DNA of 64,000 nucleotides, taken from assembly GCF_041435355.1 (NCBI RefSeq), contig NZ_CP108442.1, positions 6,818,501 through 6,882,500 of the forward strand. The letters are read 5' to 3'. The stretch comes from Streptomyces sp. NBC_01276. Lineage in GTDB: Bacteria > Actinomycetota > Actinomycetes > Streptomycetales > Streptomycetaceae. Each line of letters begins with the position of its first letter. Position 1 is the stretch's first letter. The position numbers were made by a program, and so were the translations under genes. The notes beneath the pieces are model-generated. The model searched no databases. It saw only the letters and a program-made list of their open reading frames with translations, and was not told the origin of the DNA. This document shows positions 28,035 through 35,938 of the stretch, in pieces.

Positions 28035-29792
28035 CTAACAGCCCTCCGCCCCGGGTGCTCCGTCATGTACGGCCAGTGGGGTGACGGCGGCTCCGGGCCG
28101 CCCGTGCACGGGACGGGTCAGGTGCGGCGGGGTGGCGGCCGCCGCCTCCTTGCGTACGAAGGCGCGGCGCAGGGCGTGGTACGGGGCCGCGGGGTCGAAG
28201 AAGGTGCGGTGCATCAGCGCCAGCTCCGCCTCCCGGTAGGAGGCCAGCGGCCGGACGGCCTCGTCGCGCTCCCGCAGGGCCTTCTTCGCGGCGATCCGCG
28301 ACTGGGCGGCGGGCAGCGCCGCCAGGTGCGCCGCCAGCCGCGCGGTCTCGCCGGCGAAGGCCCGGGGCGCGCAGGGCACCGTACGGTCGACCAGCCCGAG
28401 CCGGAGCGCGCCGGCGGCGCTCAGGGGCAGGGCCTCGGCGGTCAGGCGGTCCGCGACGGCGGCCCCGACGCGGCGCGGCAGCGTGTACGTCCAGTACTCG
28501 GAGCCGTACAGCCCCATCAGGCGGTAGTGCGGGTTCAGCACCACGCCCGCACGGCACCAGACCTCGTCCGCCGCGAGCGCCAGCATGGCCCCGCCCGCGG
28601 CGGCGTTCCCCCCGAGGGCGCAGACGACGAGCCGGTCGGTGGTGGTGAGGACCGCCTCGACCAGGTCGTCCATCGCGTTGATGTTGTCCCAGGACTCCCG
28701 GGCCGGGTCGGGGGCCGCCTCGATGACGCCCAGGTGGATGCCGTTGGAGAAGAAGTCGCGGCCACCGCCCAGGACGAGCACCGAGGTGGGGCGGGCGCAG
28801 GCGGTCCGGTACGCCTCCAGCAGCCGGCGGCACTGCGCGGTGCCCATCGCTCCGCCGGGGAAGGCGAAGGACAGGAACCCGGCCGACCCCTCCTCCCGGT
28901 AGCGGATGTCCGCCCAGGTACCGCCGCGGGCGTCCGCGTGCGGGGGCGGGGCAGGGTGTTCGCGCAGCGGCGGCAGCCGGTCGCCGAGGGCGAGGACGGC
29001 GGGCAGTTTCACCGGGGCGGGCTCCCCGGGCACCCGGCGGGCCCGCAGCTCCGGGATCCACACGGCGCCGTCGGCCGTGGCCCGGCACACGGCCCCCGCC
29101 CGGGTCGCCAGCAGTTCACCGGGGCGTCCGCGCAGACGGTGTTCGGGGTGGCCGCCGTGCAGGTACCACTCGCCGCCCAGCAGCTCGTCCAGGACGCCCG
29201 GCCGGGAGTCGGCCGCGCGCAGCGTGCGCAGGACCCGGTCGGTGGAGTCGGCCTCCCAGTCGATGCGACGGGCCTCCTGGCGCAGGTAGGGGCGGGTGCG
29301 GACGGTGGCCGGGTCCTGGGGCGCGGGGGTGTGGGTGCCCGACGCGAACCGCTCGACGGCGAGCAGCACCGCCCGCAGGGCCGCGTCGGCGATCTCCCCC
29401 CGGTACAGGTCGCTCTTGCCGACCGGCGGGACCGGGCACTCCACGGTGGCCCACACGTCGCCGGCGTCCATCTCCGCACCGGCCTGGAGCACCGTCACGC
29501 CCCAGCGGGTCACCTGCTCCTGCACGGCCCGGTCGAGGGAGGAGGGACCCCGGTCGCCGACGGGCCCCGGGTGGACGATCAGGCAGGTGCGGGCGGCCCA
29601 CACCTCCTCGGGGATCGCCGTCGTCAGCATCGGGGCGAGGACCAGATCGGGATCGTGCCGGCGCACGGCCTCCGCCAGGGGGACGCCGGGCAGGGCGAGT
29701 TCCACCGCCACGCGGTGGCCGTGGTCGCGCAGCTCGGCGTGGACTCGCTGCGTGAGGCTGTTGAAGGCGCTCGCGACGAGCAGGACGTACAC
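28035..29792 (-). CDS. hypX: HypX/HoxX, CO-ligand-forming hydrogenase maturation protein
   Basis: About 585 residues. The N-terminal half is a formyl-THF-binding domain with HPGPVGDRGPSSLD at residues 74-87. The C-terminal half is an enoyl-CoA-hydratase-like (crotonase) domain (SFAFPGGAMGTAQCRRLLEA, GGRDFFSNGIHLG, GGNAAAGGAMLALAADEVW). HypX makes the CO ligand from the formyl group of N10-formyl-THF under aerobic conditions. The GTG at 29792 has GGAG upstream and gives the expected VYVLLVASAFNSLTQRV start. The frame is open further upstream without homology. It is the first gene of the operon. Confidence 0.93.
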   Translation of the reverse strand: MYVLLVASAFNSLTQRVHAELRDHGHRVAVELALPGVPLAEAVRRHDPDLVLAPMLTTAIPEEVWAARTCLIVHPGPVGDRGPSSLDRAVQEQVTRWGVTVLQAGAEMDAGDVWATVECPVPPVGKSDLYRGEIADAALRAVLLAVERFASGTHTPAPQDPATVRTRPYLRQEARRIDWEADSTDRVLRTLRAADSRPGVLDELLGGEWYLHGGHPEHRLRGRPGELLATRAGAVCRATADGAVWIPELRARRVPGEPAPVKLPAVLALGDRLPPLREHPAPPPHADARGGTWADIRYREEGSAGFLSFAFPGGAMGTAQCRRLLEAYRTACARPTSVLVLGGGRDFFSNGIHLGVIEAAPDPARESWDNINAMDDLVEAVLTTTDRLVVCALGGNAAAGGAMLALAADEVWCRAGVVLNPHYRLMGLYGSEYWTYTLPRRVGAAVADRLTAEALPLSAAGALRLGLVDRTVPCAPRAFAGETARLAAHLAALPAAQSRIAAKKALRERDEAVRPLASYREAELALMHRTFFDPAAPYHALRRAFVRKEAAAATPPHLTRPVHGRPGAAVTPLAVHDGAPGAEGC

Positions 29793-29987
29793 GTGTGTCT
29801 CCCGGCGGCGGCCCGGTGCCACGACGGCGTGGATCCCGGCCTGATCGGCAACCCGTGACCGGAGCATGACCGGCCGCCTGAGATGGTCGGGCACCCGGCG
29901 GGGACCACGCCCGGAGCCGGGCGGTGGTGTCACTCGAAAGCGCCGCAGCGGAGGGCCGCTCGGCCGCACCGCTGCGGCACCGCCGCA

Positions 29988-30015
29988 CCGCCGCACCGCA
30001 GCCGCGGTGCGGCGG
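29988..30015. repeat. Perfect 12-bp inverted repeat upstream of the hydrogenase operon
   Basis: CCGCCGCACCGC (29988-29999) pairs with GCGGTGCGGCGG (30004-30015) around a 4-base loop. Several CCGCACCG copies precede it from about 29964. It lies roughly 200 bp upstream of the hypX start and at the edge of the permease relic. It could be an operator, an old terminator, or part of the relic's decay. Confidence 0.4.
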
Positions 30016-30030
30016 GACACCCGCCCCCGC

Positions 30031-30518
30031 GATAAGGACGCGTCAGGATTCGACGCGACCGCGCACCTGGTGGAGAACCCGCACCTCACGAGCACCCTGA
30101 ACCGCCACCAGGTCCCGATCACCCTGCTCATGATCGCCCTGCTGGGCGCGGTGTTCCTGAAGGGGTTCAGCGAGGCCATCGGGGTGGCCGTGGCACTTGT
30201 CGCCACCTACCTCGGGCTGAACGTGGTCGTCGTGGCGGTCGGTCTGTGGCAGGTCGCCACCCAGCCGCACGTGGTCGCCGACTGGACGCAGGCCCTCACC
30301 ACGGAGCACGGCAACCCGTTCATGATGATCGCCATCGCGCTGGTCGTCTTCCCCGAACTGGTGTGCAGGTGCTGATCACCTCGGCCGCCGTGGCCGCGAC
30401 CATCGCCGCCAAGCGGGCGGGGGAGCGCGGGCAGGGCGAAGTGGCCCCCGTCACCCGGGAGGTCATCCGCGCGGCCGAACCCGACCGGGCCCGCCGCCCC
30501 CACGTCCACGCCGGCTGA
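30031..30518 (+). pseudogene. APC-family amino-acid permease relic
   Basis: One frame reads GFDATAHLVENPHLTSTLNR and then HQVPITLLMIALLGAVFLKG through helices to VFPELVCRC near 30375. A second frame from about 30363 reads VQVLITSAAVAATIAAKRAG, a late helix of the same family. The segment that normally lies between, several hundred residues, is absent, and so is the N-terminus. I infer an amino-acid permease gene with a large internal deletion plus frameshift. Confidence 0.65.
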
Positions 30519-30571
30519 CGCACGGCGCTCCGGGCGGGCGGCGCGACGCGGGGGCGGCGGTACGGGAGCGC

Positions 30572-31921
30572 TCAGGCGCCGACGTCCCGGCCGCGGAAGT
30601 CCTCCAACGTCTCGCGCCGGACCAGGAGGCGGGCCGCGCCCCCGTGGACCGCGACGACCGCCGGACGGCCGACGAGGTTGTATCCGGAGGCCATCGACAG
30701 CTGGTAGGCGCCGGCCACCGGGACGGCCAGCAGGTCCCCGGGGTGGACGTCGCCGGGCAGCCGCACCCCGGAGGCCAGTACGTCCCCCGCCTCGCAGTGC
30801 CGGCCGACGACGTTCGCCGCGCACGGGGCCGCCGTCGAGTGCCGGCCGATCAGGCGGGGGGCGTAGCGCGCCCCGTACAGGGCGGGCCGGGGGTTGTCGC
30901 TCATCCCCCCGTCCACCGCGACGAACACCGTCGCGCCGGTGCGTTTGACGGCGAGCACCCGGTACAGGGCCACCCCGGCCGGACCGACGAGGGCCCGGCC
31001 GGGTTCGACGAGGAGGCGGGGGACGGCCAGCCGGGCGGCCGCGCAGCCCTCGGCGAGCTCGGCGCGCAGCCGCGCGGCCAGGGCGGCGACGTCGAGGACG
31101 GCCTCGCCGGGCCGGTGGGCGATGCCGTGGCCGCCGCCCATGTCCAGCTCCGGCAGGACGACTCCGTGCAGGTCCCGGACGTGGGCCAGCAGTCCGACCA
31201 TCCGGCGCAGGGAGGTCACGTACGGCTTCACCCCGGTGATCTGCGAGCCGATGTGGCAGTGCAGTCCGGTGAGTTCGAGCCGCGGCTGGCCGAGGATCCG
31301 GGCGACGGCGTGCTGCGCCGCGCCGTCGGTGAGCGACAGTCCGAACTTCTGGTCGTCCGTGCCGGTACGGATCTTGTCGTGGCCCCCGGCCGAGACGCCG
31401 GGCACCACCCGCACCATCACCCGCTGGCGCTCCCCGGGGCCGACGGCGGCGGCGATCCGGGCTATCTCGGACGCGCTGTCGATGACGATCCGCCCCACAC
31501 CGAGCCGCAGCGCCGCCTCCAGGTCGCGGGGCGACTTCGCGTTGCCGTGCAGCACGATCCGCTCGGGCGGGAACCCGGAGGTCACGGCCAGTTCCAGTTC
31601 ACCGGCCGAGCAGACGTCCAGGCCCAGGCCCTCCTCCCGGACCCAGCGCACCATCGCCCGGGACAGGAACGCCTTCGCGGCGTACAGCACGTCGGCGTCG
31701 GGGAAGGCGTCGAGGTACCTCCGGCAGCGCGCGCGGACCTCGCCCTCGTCCAGCACGTAGAGCGGGGTGCCGAAGCGGTCGGCCAGTTCGGCCAGGGGCA
31801 CCCCGCCGACCGCCACCCCGCCGTGCGGGAGCGGGGCGGTGGAGGCCGGCCAGACGGACAGGTCGTCGGCGGGGGCCGGGGAAGGGGGCGGGGCCGGGGT
31901 GGAGAGGACGTCGGCGGTCAT
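30572..31921 (-). CDS. lysA: Diaminopimelate decarboxylase-like enzyme
   Basis: A 449-residue fold-III PLP enzyme. The PLP lysine is in VLYAAKAFLS, phosphate-binding GGGHGIAH follows, and the active-site Cys is in CEAGDVLASGV, with GAYQLSMASGYN after it. These fit meso-DAP decarboxylase (last step of lysine synthesis). ATG 31921 has a GGGGGA-like site; an ATG at 31936 would overlap the preceding stop by one base and is possible. This is probably a second copy in a Streptomyces genome, and its place beside the thiopeptide cluster may be coincidental. Confidence 0.85.
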   Translation of the reverse strand: MTADVLSTPAPPPSPAPADDLSVWPASTAPLPHGGVAVGGVPLAELADRFGTPLYVLDEGEVRARCRRYLDAFPDADVLYAAKAFLSRAMVRWVREEGLGLDVCSAGELELAVTSGFPPERIVLHGNAKSPRDLEAALRLGVGRIVIDSASEIARIAAAVGPGERQRVMVRVVPGVSAGGHDKIRTGTDDQKFGLSLTDGAAQHAVARILGQPRLELTGLHCHIGSQITGVKPYVTSLRRMVGLLAHVRDLHGVVLPELDMGGGHGIAHRPGEAVLDVAALAARLRAELAEGCAAARLAVPRLLVEPGRALVGPAGVALYRVLAVKRTGATVFVAVDGGMSDNPRPALYGARYAPRLIGRHSTAAPCAANVVGRHCEAGDVLASGVRLPGDVHPGDLLAVPVAGAYQLSMASGYNLVGRPAVVAVHGGAARLLVRRETLEDFRGRDVGA

Positions 31922-31935
31922 GGTCTGATCCCCCA

Positions 31936-32298
31936 TCAGGCGGTCCGGGCGGTTCCGGCGGCCCGGGTGAGCGGACCGGCGCCGGGGCCCGCGGCCGGGG
32001 CCGCCGCGACCGGGGGCGCCGTCAGTGTCGGATCGACCGTCAGCAGGGTCACCCCGAGGGGCGCGGCCAGCGCGCGCAGGACGGGCTCGGAGAGCCGGAT
32101 CCAGGCCTGCGCGGCGCCGAGCGTGGCGGACAGCCGCTCCGGGGTGGTGAAGCCGACGGCGGTGCGCTCGCCCAACGGCGTCCGGAACAGCCGCAGCGCC
32201 GCGCTCTCGCCTCCCGGCCGGGCGGCCGGAACGTACAGGGGCCCGGCCGGGACCCGTTCCTCGGGCTCGGGGTCGTCGTCGTACAGGAACAGGCACAT
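31936..32298 (-). CDS. Small SAV_915-like protein
   Basis: A 120-residue soluble protein with GAGGAG upstream of ATG 32298. After an acidic start (MCLFLYDDDPEPEE) come LRLFRTPLGERTAVGFTTPE and RALAAPLGVTLLTVDP, which match the SAV_915 small-protein family as I recall it. The tail is Pro/Ala-rich. It is translated just before lysA and diverges from the thiopeptide promoter. Its function is unknown. Confidence 0.75.
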   Translation of the reverse strand: MCLFLYDDDPEPEERVPAGPLYVPAARPGGESAALRLFRTPLGERTAVGFTTPERLSATLGAAQAWIRLSEPVLRALAAPLGVTLLTVDPTLTAPPVAAAPAAGPGAGPLTRAAGTARTA

Positions 32299-32333
32299 GG
32301 GCCCTCCTCGGGGAACCACGGGTGGCGGGTGGG

Positions 32334-32363
32334 GCCCCGGACCGCGGGGAGGCGGTCCGGGGC
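32334..32363 (-). promoter_or_regulatory. 12-bp hairpin in the leader of the SAV_915/lysA unit
   Basis: GCCCCGGACCGC (32334-32345) pairs perfectly with GCGGTCCGGGGC (32352-32363) around a 6-base loop. On the leftward transcript it lies about 36 bp before the SAV_915 start. It may be a leader structure or insulate the divergent thiopeptide promoter. Confidence 0.4.
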
Positions 32364-32440
32364 TCGCCCTCGAAGCTATCCCCGAATTCCCTCCCGCTTC
32401 TCCGTCCCCTGATGGAGCCTTGACGGCGACGGCCCGATTC

Positions 32441-32494
32441 CTGACGTGTTGCTGACGCATTACTGACGTACCCCTGATCGAATTCCGTTGAATG
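32441..32494 (+). promoter_or_regulatory. Candidate thiopeptide-cluster promoter with four 11-bp tandem repeats
   Basis: CTGACG starts at 32441, 32452 and 32463, and CTGATC at 32474: four copies with an exact 11-bp period. The last heptamer (CTGATCG) ends 7 bp before a TTGAAT -10-like hexamer at 32488-32493. SARP activators of Streptomyces antibiotic clusters typically bind heptamers at 11-bp spacing ending about 8 bp before the -10. No SARP gene is visible in the window. The predicted transcript would have a 5' leader of about 265 bases before lazA. Confidence 0.55.
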
Positions 32495-32765
32495 TTCTCC
32501 AAGGGTGCGGGAAATTCGCAGGTGGCTGAAATCAATGCGGTTCTGAGCAGCTCAAACTTATGTTTTCGGCCGAGGGTTGGGGGTTGAGGAGAAGTGGATT
32601 CCGGAGGTGCTGGCATATTTCTCCGATGCTTGCCGTGGCGCGTTCTGGCTTGTAATACTTTTCCTGCGAAAGGCGGTTCCGGGCATCAGGAGAATTGCGG
32701 CCCGGGAACCGCGGTTTCGTTCCGTGCACATTCGGCCTATCGCTTCCAGCTTTCGGGAGACACCC

Positions 32766-32951
32766 ATGTCCGACACCGCACCCGACGCCGCCTTCGACCT
32801 CCAGGACCTGGAGCTCGACCTCGGCGACCTCAGCGTCACCTCGATGCGCGACACCGCCGCACTGCCCGAAGGCGGAGCGTCCTGGGGTTCGTGTTCCTGC
32901 CAGGGCTCCTCCTCCTGCGCCCAGCCCCAGACGGACACCCCGACCGCCTGA
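32766..32951 (+). CDS. lazA: Lactazole-type thiopeptide precursor peptide
   Basis: A 61-residue precursor with GGAG 6 bases before ATG 32766. The leader (residues 1-38) is acidic and amphipathic, with LQDLELDLGDL, and ends ALPEGGA. The core (39-61) begins SWGSCSCQGSSSCA and continues QPQTDTPTA. From memory the leader length and the motifs DLQDL and SWGSCSCQ match LazA of Streptomyces lactacystinaeus, with Gly for Ala at core position 9 and a different, longer tail. An in-frame upstream start at 32577 exists but lacks a ribosome-binding site and would break the leader pattern. Confidence 0.9.
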   Translation: MSDTAPDAAFDLQDLELDLGDLSVTSMRDTAALPEGGASWGSCSCQGSSSCAQPQTDTPTA

Positions 32952-33024
32952 CCCGCCCGACCCGCCCGACCGTTCGACCGCCGTCCCCACCCCCACCGCC
33001 CACCGACCCCGAGCGTCCAGCCCC

Positions 33025-33055
33025 CCTCCCGCCGCACCCCCGGTGCGGCGGGAGG
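33025..33055 (+). terminator. Perfect 14-bp hairpin between lazA and lazB (attenuator candidate)
   Basis: CCTCCCGCCGCACC (33025-33038) pairs perfectly with GGTGCGGCGGGAGG (33042-33055) around CCC. It ends 36 bp before the lazB ATG and no U-tract follows. In many RiPP clusters a leaky terminator after the precursor gene keeps precursor mRNA in excess over the modifying enzymes; that role is inferred here. It could also protect the lazA transcript's 3' end. Confidence 0.55.
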
Positions 33056-33091
33056 CCCGTACGCCACCACCGACAGGAACGGGGGAGCGCC

Positions 33092-35938
33092 ATGCCGCAG
33101 GAACCGTCACGGTCACCGGAGCCCCGGCTCGCGGAGGCGCCCGCCGACCCCGGACGCCCGGCCGGCTACCGGGTGCGGTCCGCGCCGTACGCGCTGGTCC
33201 GCACCACCGTGCTCGCCCACCCGCCCCAGGGGCCCGAAGCGGAACGCTTCCGTGCCCTGCTCATCCGCCTGCACCGGATCGAAACGCGACTGCTGCGCAC
33301 CACCGCCCCCCTGTGCGACGACCTGTACGACAGCCGGGACGGCCACCCGGCCGACTTCCACCGCGACGTAGTCCTCCCGCTGCGCCGCGCCCTGCACAAC
33401 GGGCGCGAACCGCGCCCCGCGCTGCTGGCCCGCCTCGGCGACCTGCCCGAGCGGGTACCCCGCCTCGCCGACTGGACCGCCCTGCGGGCCCGCCGCGAAG
33501 CCCTCCTCACCGAGCTCGGCGTCGTCGCCGGACCCGCCCTCGCCGCCGAACGCGAGGCCCTGGCGGCCCTGTGCCGCGAACCCGCCCTCGCCAAGGCCGT
33601 CGCCCTCACCAGCGCCGACCTCCTGCGCGCCGTACGCAGGGCGGCCGGCGGAGCGGCCGACCGCAAGGCCCGCAAGGAAGAGGCCACCGTGCTGCGCCAC
33701 GCGCTGCGGGCCTGCACGAAGACCAGCCCGCTGTCCTGGTTCACGGCCGTCGGCTGGGGCGCACTGCCCTCCGCGCAGGCCGGCCCCCGCTCGTCCTGGG
33801 GCGAGCCGCGGCTCCTCGACGGCCCCCTGCACGCGGTGGTCAAGCCCAACCGCACCCTGACGACGGCCCTCACCCTCGCCCTGCTGGACGCCCCGCACCG
33901 TCGGGCCGGCCTCCCGCACCGCATCACCAGCTCCGCGCGCACCACCGACGGCCGGGCGGCCTACTCCCGCGACCGGACCGCCTTCGCGGGAGGCCGCTAC
34001 CTCGTGGCGCGCGAGGACGAGGCGGAGCTGCCGGCCGGCGGCCCCCTGGGCCTGGTCACCGAGCACGCCGCCACCCCCGTGCCCCTCGGGGAACTCGCCG
34101 AACGGCTGACCGGGGCCCTGCGGGAGGCGGATCCCGCCGCCGGCACCGCCGCCGAGGCCTACCTCGCCCGCCTGACGGAGGCGGGCCTGCTGGTGCCCGC
34201 CGACCCCGTCCCGCCCCAGAGCGCCGACCCGCTCCACGACATCGAGACCTGGCTGCGCTCCGGCGACCGGGCGGAGCCCGGCGACCGGGCGGATCCCTCC
34301 GACCGGGCCGGGCTGACCGGCCCGGCGGAGGCAGCCGAACCGGCCGGGCTGACCGGCCCGGCGGACCCCTCCGGCCCGGCCGGGCTCACCGACCCCGCCG
34401 GGCCCGCCCGCGGCGCGCAGCGGGCCGAAGACGCCGAGCGGGCCGGGCGGGTGGCCGGGATCGGCCGGCTGACCGACGCGTTCGGTGCCGCCCCCGCCGA
34501 GGAACGGCCCGCCCTGCTCGCCGATCTCGCCCGCCGCTGGGCCGCGGAACTGGCCGACGCCGGACGTCCCGTCCCGGCCGGCTCCGCCCCGCTCACCGTC
34601 CTGTCCGAGGACGTCGTCGCCCCGCTCCCGCTGCCGCTCGACGGCTTCCTCGACACCGCCGACCACACGGCGCTCGCCGAGGTCACCGCCCTGGCCGAAC
34701 TCTTCGACCTCGGACACCTCCTGCGCCGCGTCGTCCGCGACCGCTTCGTCGCCCGCTACGGCCCCGGCGGTACCTGCCACCACCCCTGGGAGTTCGGCGC
34801 CGAGGTCACCGAGGCCTGGGAAACGGCCGGCCGGCTCGCGGACCTCGACCCCGCCGACCGGGCCGGCCTCCCCACCGGGACGGAGGAACTCGCCGCGCTG
34901 CGCGCCGGGTTCACGGCCGCCGTACGGGACGCCCGTGCTCAGGACCCCGCCGACGCCGCCGAGGTCGTCCTGCCGCCCGGCCCGGTCCGCGCCCTCGGCG
35001 GGCACCTGCCGGGGTGGGCGCTCGAACGCCCGCTGAGCTACGCGTACTTCCTCCAGCGGGACCCGGACCGCGGCCTGCTCGCCGTGAACCACGTGTACGG
35101 CGGATGGGGCCGCTTCAGCAGCCGGTTCCTGGACGCCCTGGACCCGCGCGCCACCGCCGAGACGGCCCGGCAGATCCGGCGCGGCCTCGCCCCCGGCGCC
35201 AGGGCGGCCCAGATCAGGCCCGTCGGCGGGTTCAACGCCAACCTCCACCCCCTGCTGGTCCCGGACGAGATCGGCCCCGACCGCCACCGGGCCTCGATCG
35301 CCGAAGGCGACCTGGAACTCGTCCACGACGAGCCCACCGACCAGGTACGCCTGCGGCTGCGCAGCACCGGCGAACACCTCGACGTGCTCTACCCCGGCTT
35401 CCTCGCCCCCGTCCTGCTGCCCCGCCGCATCGCGCCCCACCTCTGCGACCACCCCCACGGCGTGGTCGACTTCCGGGCCCTCGCGCCCCGCCGCGTCCTC
35501 GCCGCCCCGGGCGGCCGCGTCGTCCACAGCCCCCGCCTGCTCCACCGCCACGTGGTGCTCCGGCGCCGCCGCTGGCAGCTGACGCCCGGCGTCGTGCGGG
35601 AACTGCGCGCCGAACTCGCCGCCGCGGCCGCCCCGGCGCAGGCGGCCGCCCGCTGGCGCGCCCTGCTCGACCTCCCCGAACAGCTCTTCCTGCACCCGGC
35701 CGCGACCGCCCCCACCGGACGCCCCGCCGAGGACTTCCTGAGCCGGCTGAGCCGTCCGAAACCGCACTTCGTGGACCTCGGCAGCGCACTGCACCTGCGC
35801 TGCCTGCCCAAGTGGCTGTCCCGGCACGGCGACGGAGCCGTCCTGGAGGAGGCGCTGCCCGCCCCCGGCGGCACGGCCGCCCCGGCCCGCGCCGTCGAAC
35901 TCGTCCTGGAGGTCTACCGGTCCGGACGGCCGCGATGA
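33092..35938 (+). CDS. lazB: LanB-type tRNA-dependent glutamylating dehydratase
   Basis: A 948-residue LanB N-domain protein; the start VRSAPYALVRTTVLAHPP is typical. In the lactazole pathway LazB glutamylates core Ser residues using Glu-tRNA. The elimination step lies in LazF. Residues around 390-450 carry a Gly/Pro/Ala/Asp-rich repeat insertion (GDRAEPGDRADPSDRAGLTG and related units) that looks like a flexible, fast-evolving linker. ATG 33092 has GGGGGAG upstream. Its stop overlaps lazC in an ATGA. Confidence 0.88.
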   Translation: MPQEPSRSPEPRLAEAPADPGRPAGYRVRSAPYALVRTTVLAHPPQGPEAERFRALLIRLHRIETRLLRTTAPLCDDLYDSRDGHPADFHRDVVLPLRRALHNGREPRPALLARLGDLPERVPRLADWTALRARREALLTELGVVAGPALAAEREALAALCREPALAKAVALTSADLLRAVRRAAGGAADRKARKEEATVLRHALRACTKTSPLSWFTAVGWGALPSAQAGPRSSWGEPRLLDGPLHAVVKPNRTLTTALTLALLDAPHRRAGLPHRITSSARTTDGRAAYSRDRTAFAGGRYLVAREDEAELPAGGPLGLVTEHAATPVPLGELAERLTGALREADPAAGTAAEAYLARLTEAGLLVPADPVPPQSADPLHDIETWLRSGDRAEPGDRADPSDRAGLTGPAEAAEPAGLTGPADPSGPAGLTDPAGPARGAQRAEDAERAGRVAGIGRLTDAFGAAPAEERPALLADLARRWAAELADAGRPVPAGSAPLTVLSEDVVAPLPLPLDGFLDTADHTALAEVTALAELFDLGHLLRRVVRDRFVARYGPGGTCHHPWEFGAEVTEAWETAGRLADLDPADRAGLPTGTEELAALRAGFTAAVRDARAQDPADAAEVVLPPGPVRALGGHLPGWALERPLSYAYFLQRDPDRGLLAVNHVYGGWGRFSSRFLDALDPRATAETARQIRRGLAPGARAAQIRPVGGFNANLHPLLVPDEIGPDRHRASIAEGDLELVHDEPTDQVRLRLRSTGEHLDVLYPGFLAPVLLPRRIAPHLCDHPHGVVDFRALAPRRVLAAPGGRVVHSPRLLHRHVVLRRRRWQLTPGVVRELRAELAAAAAPAQAAARWRALLDLPEQLFLHPAATAPTGRPAEDFLSRLSRPKPHFVDLGSALHLRCLPKWLSRHGDGAVLEEALPAPGGTAAPARAVELVLEVYRSGRPR

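Noticed and set aside
32577..32951. lazA with a 63-residue N-terminal extension
   Set aside because: There is no ribosome-binding site at 32577, while GGAG precedes 32766, and the 38-residue leader fits the lactazole type.
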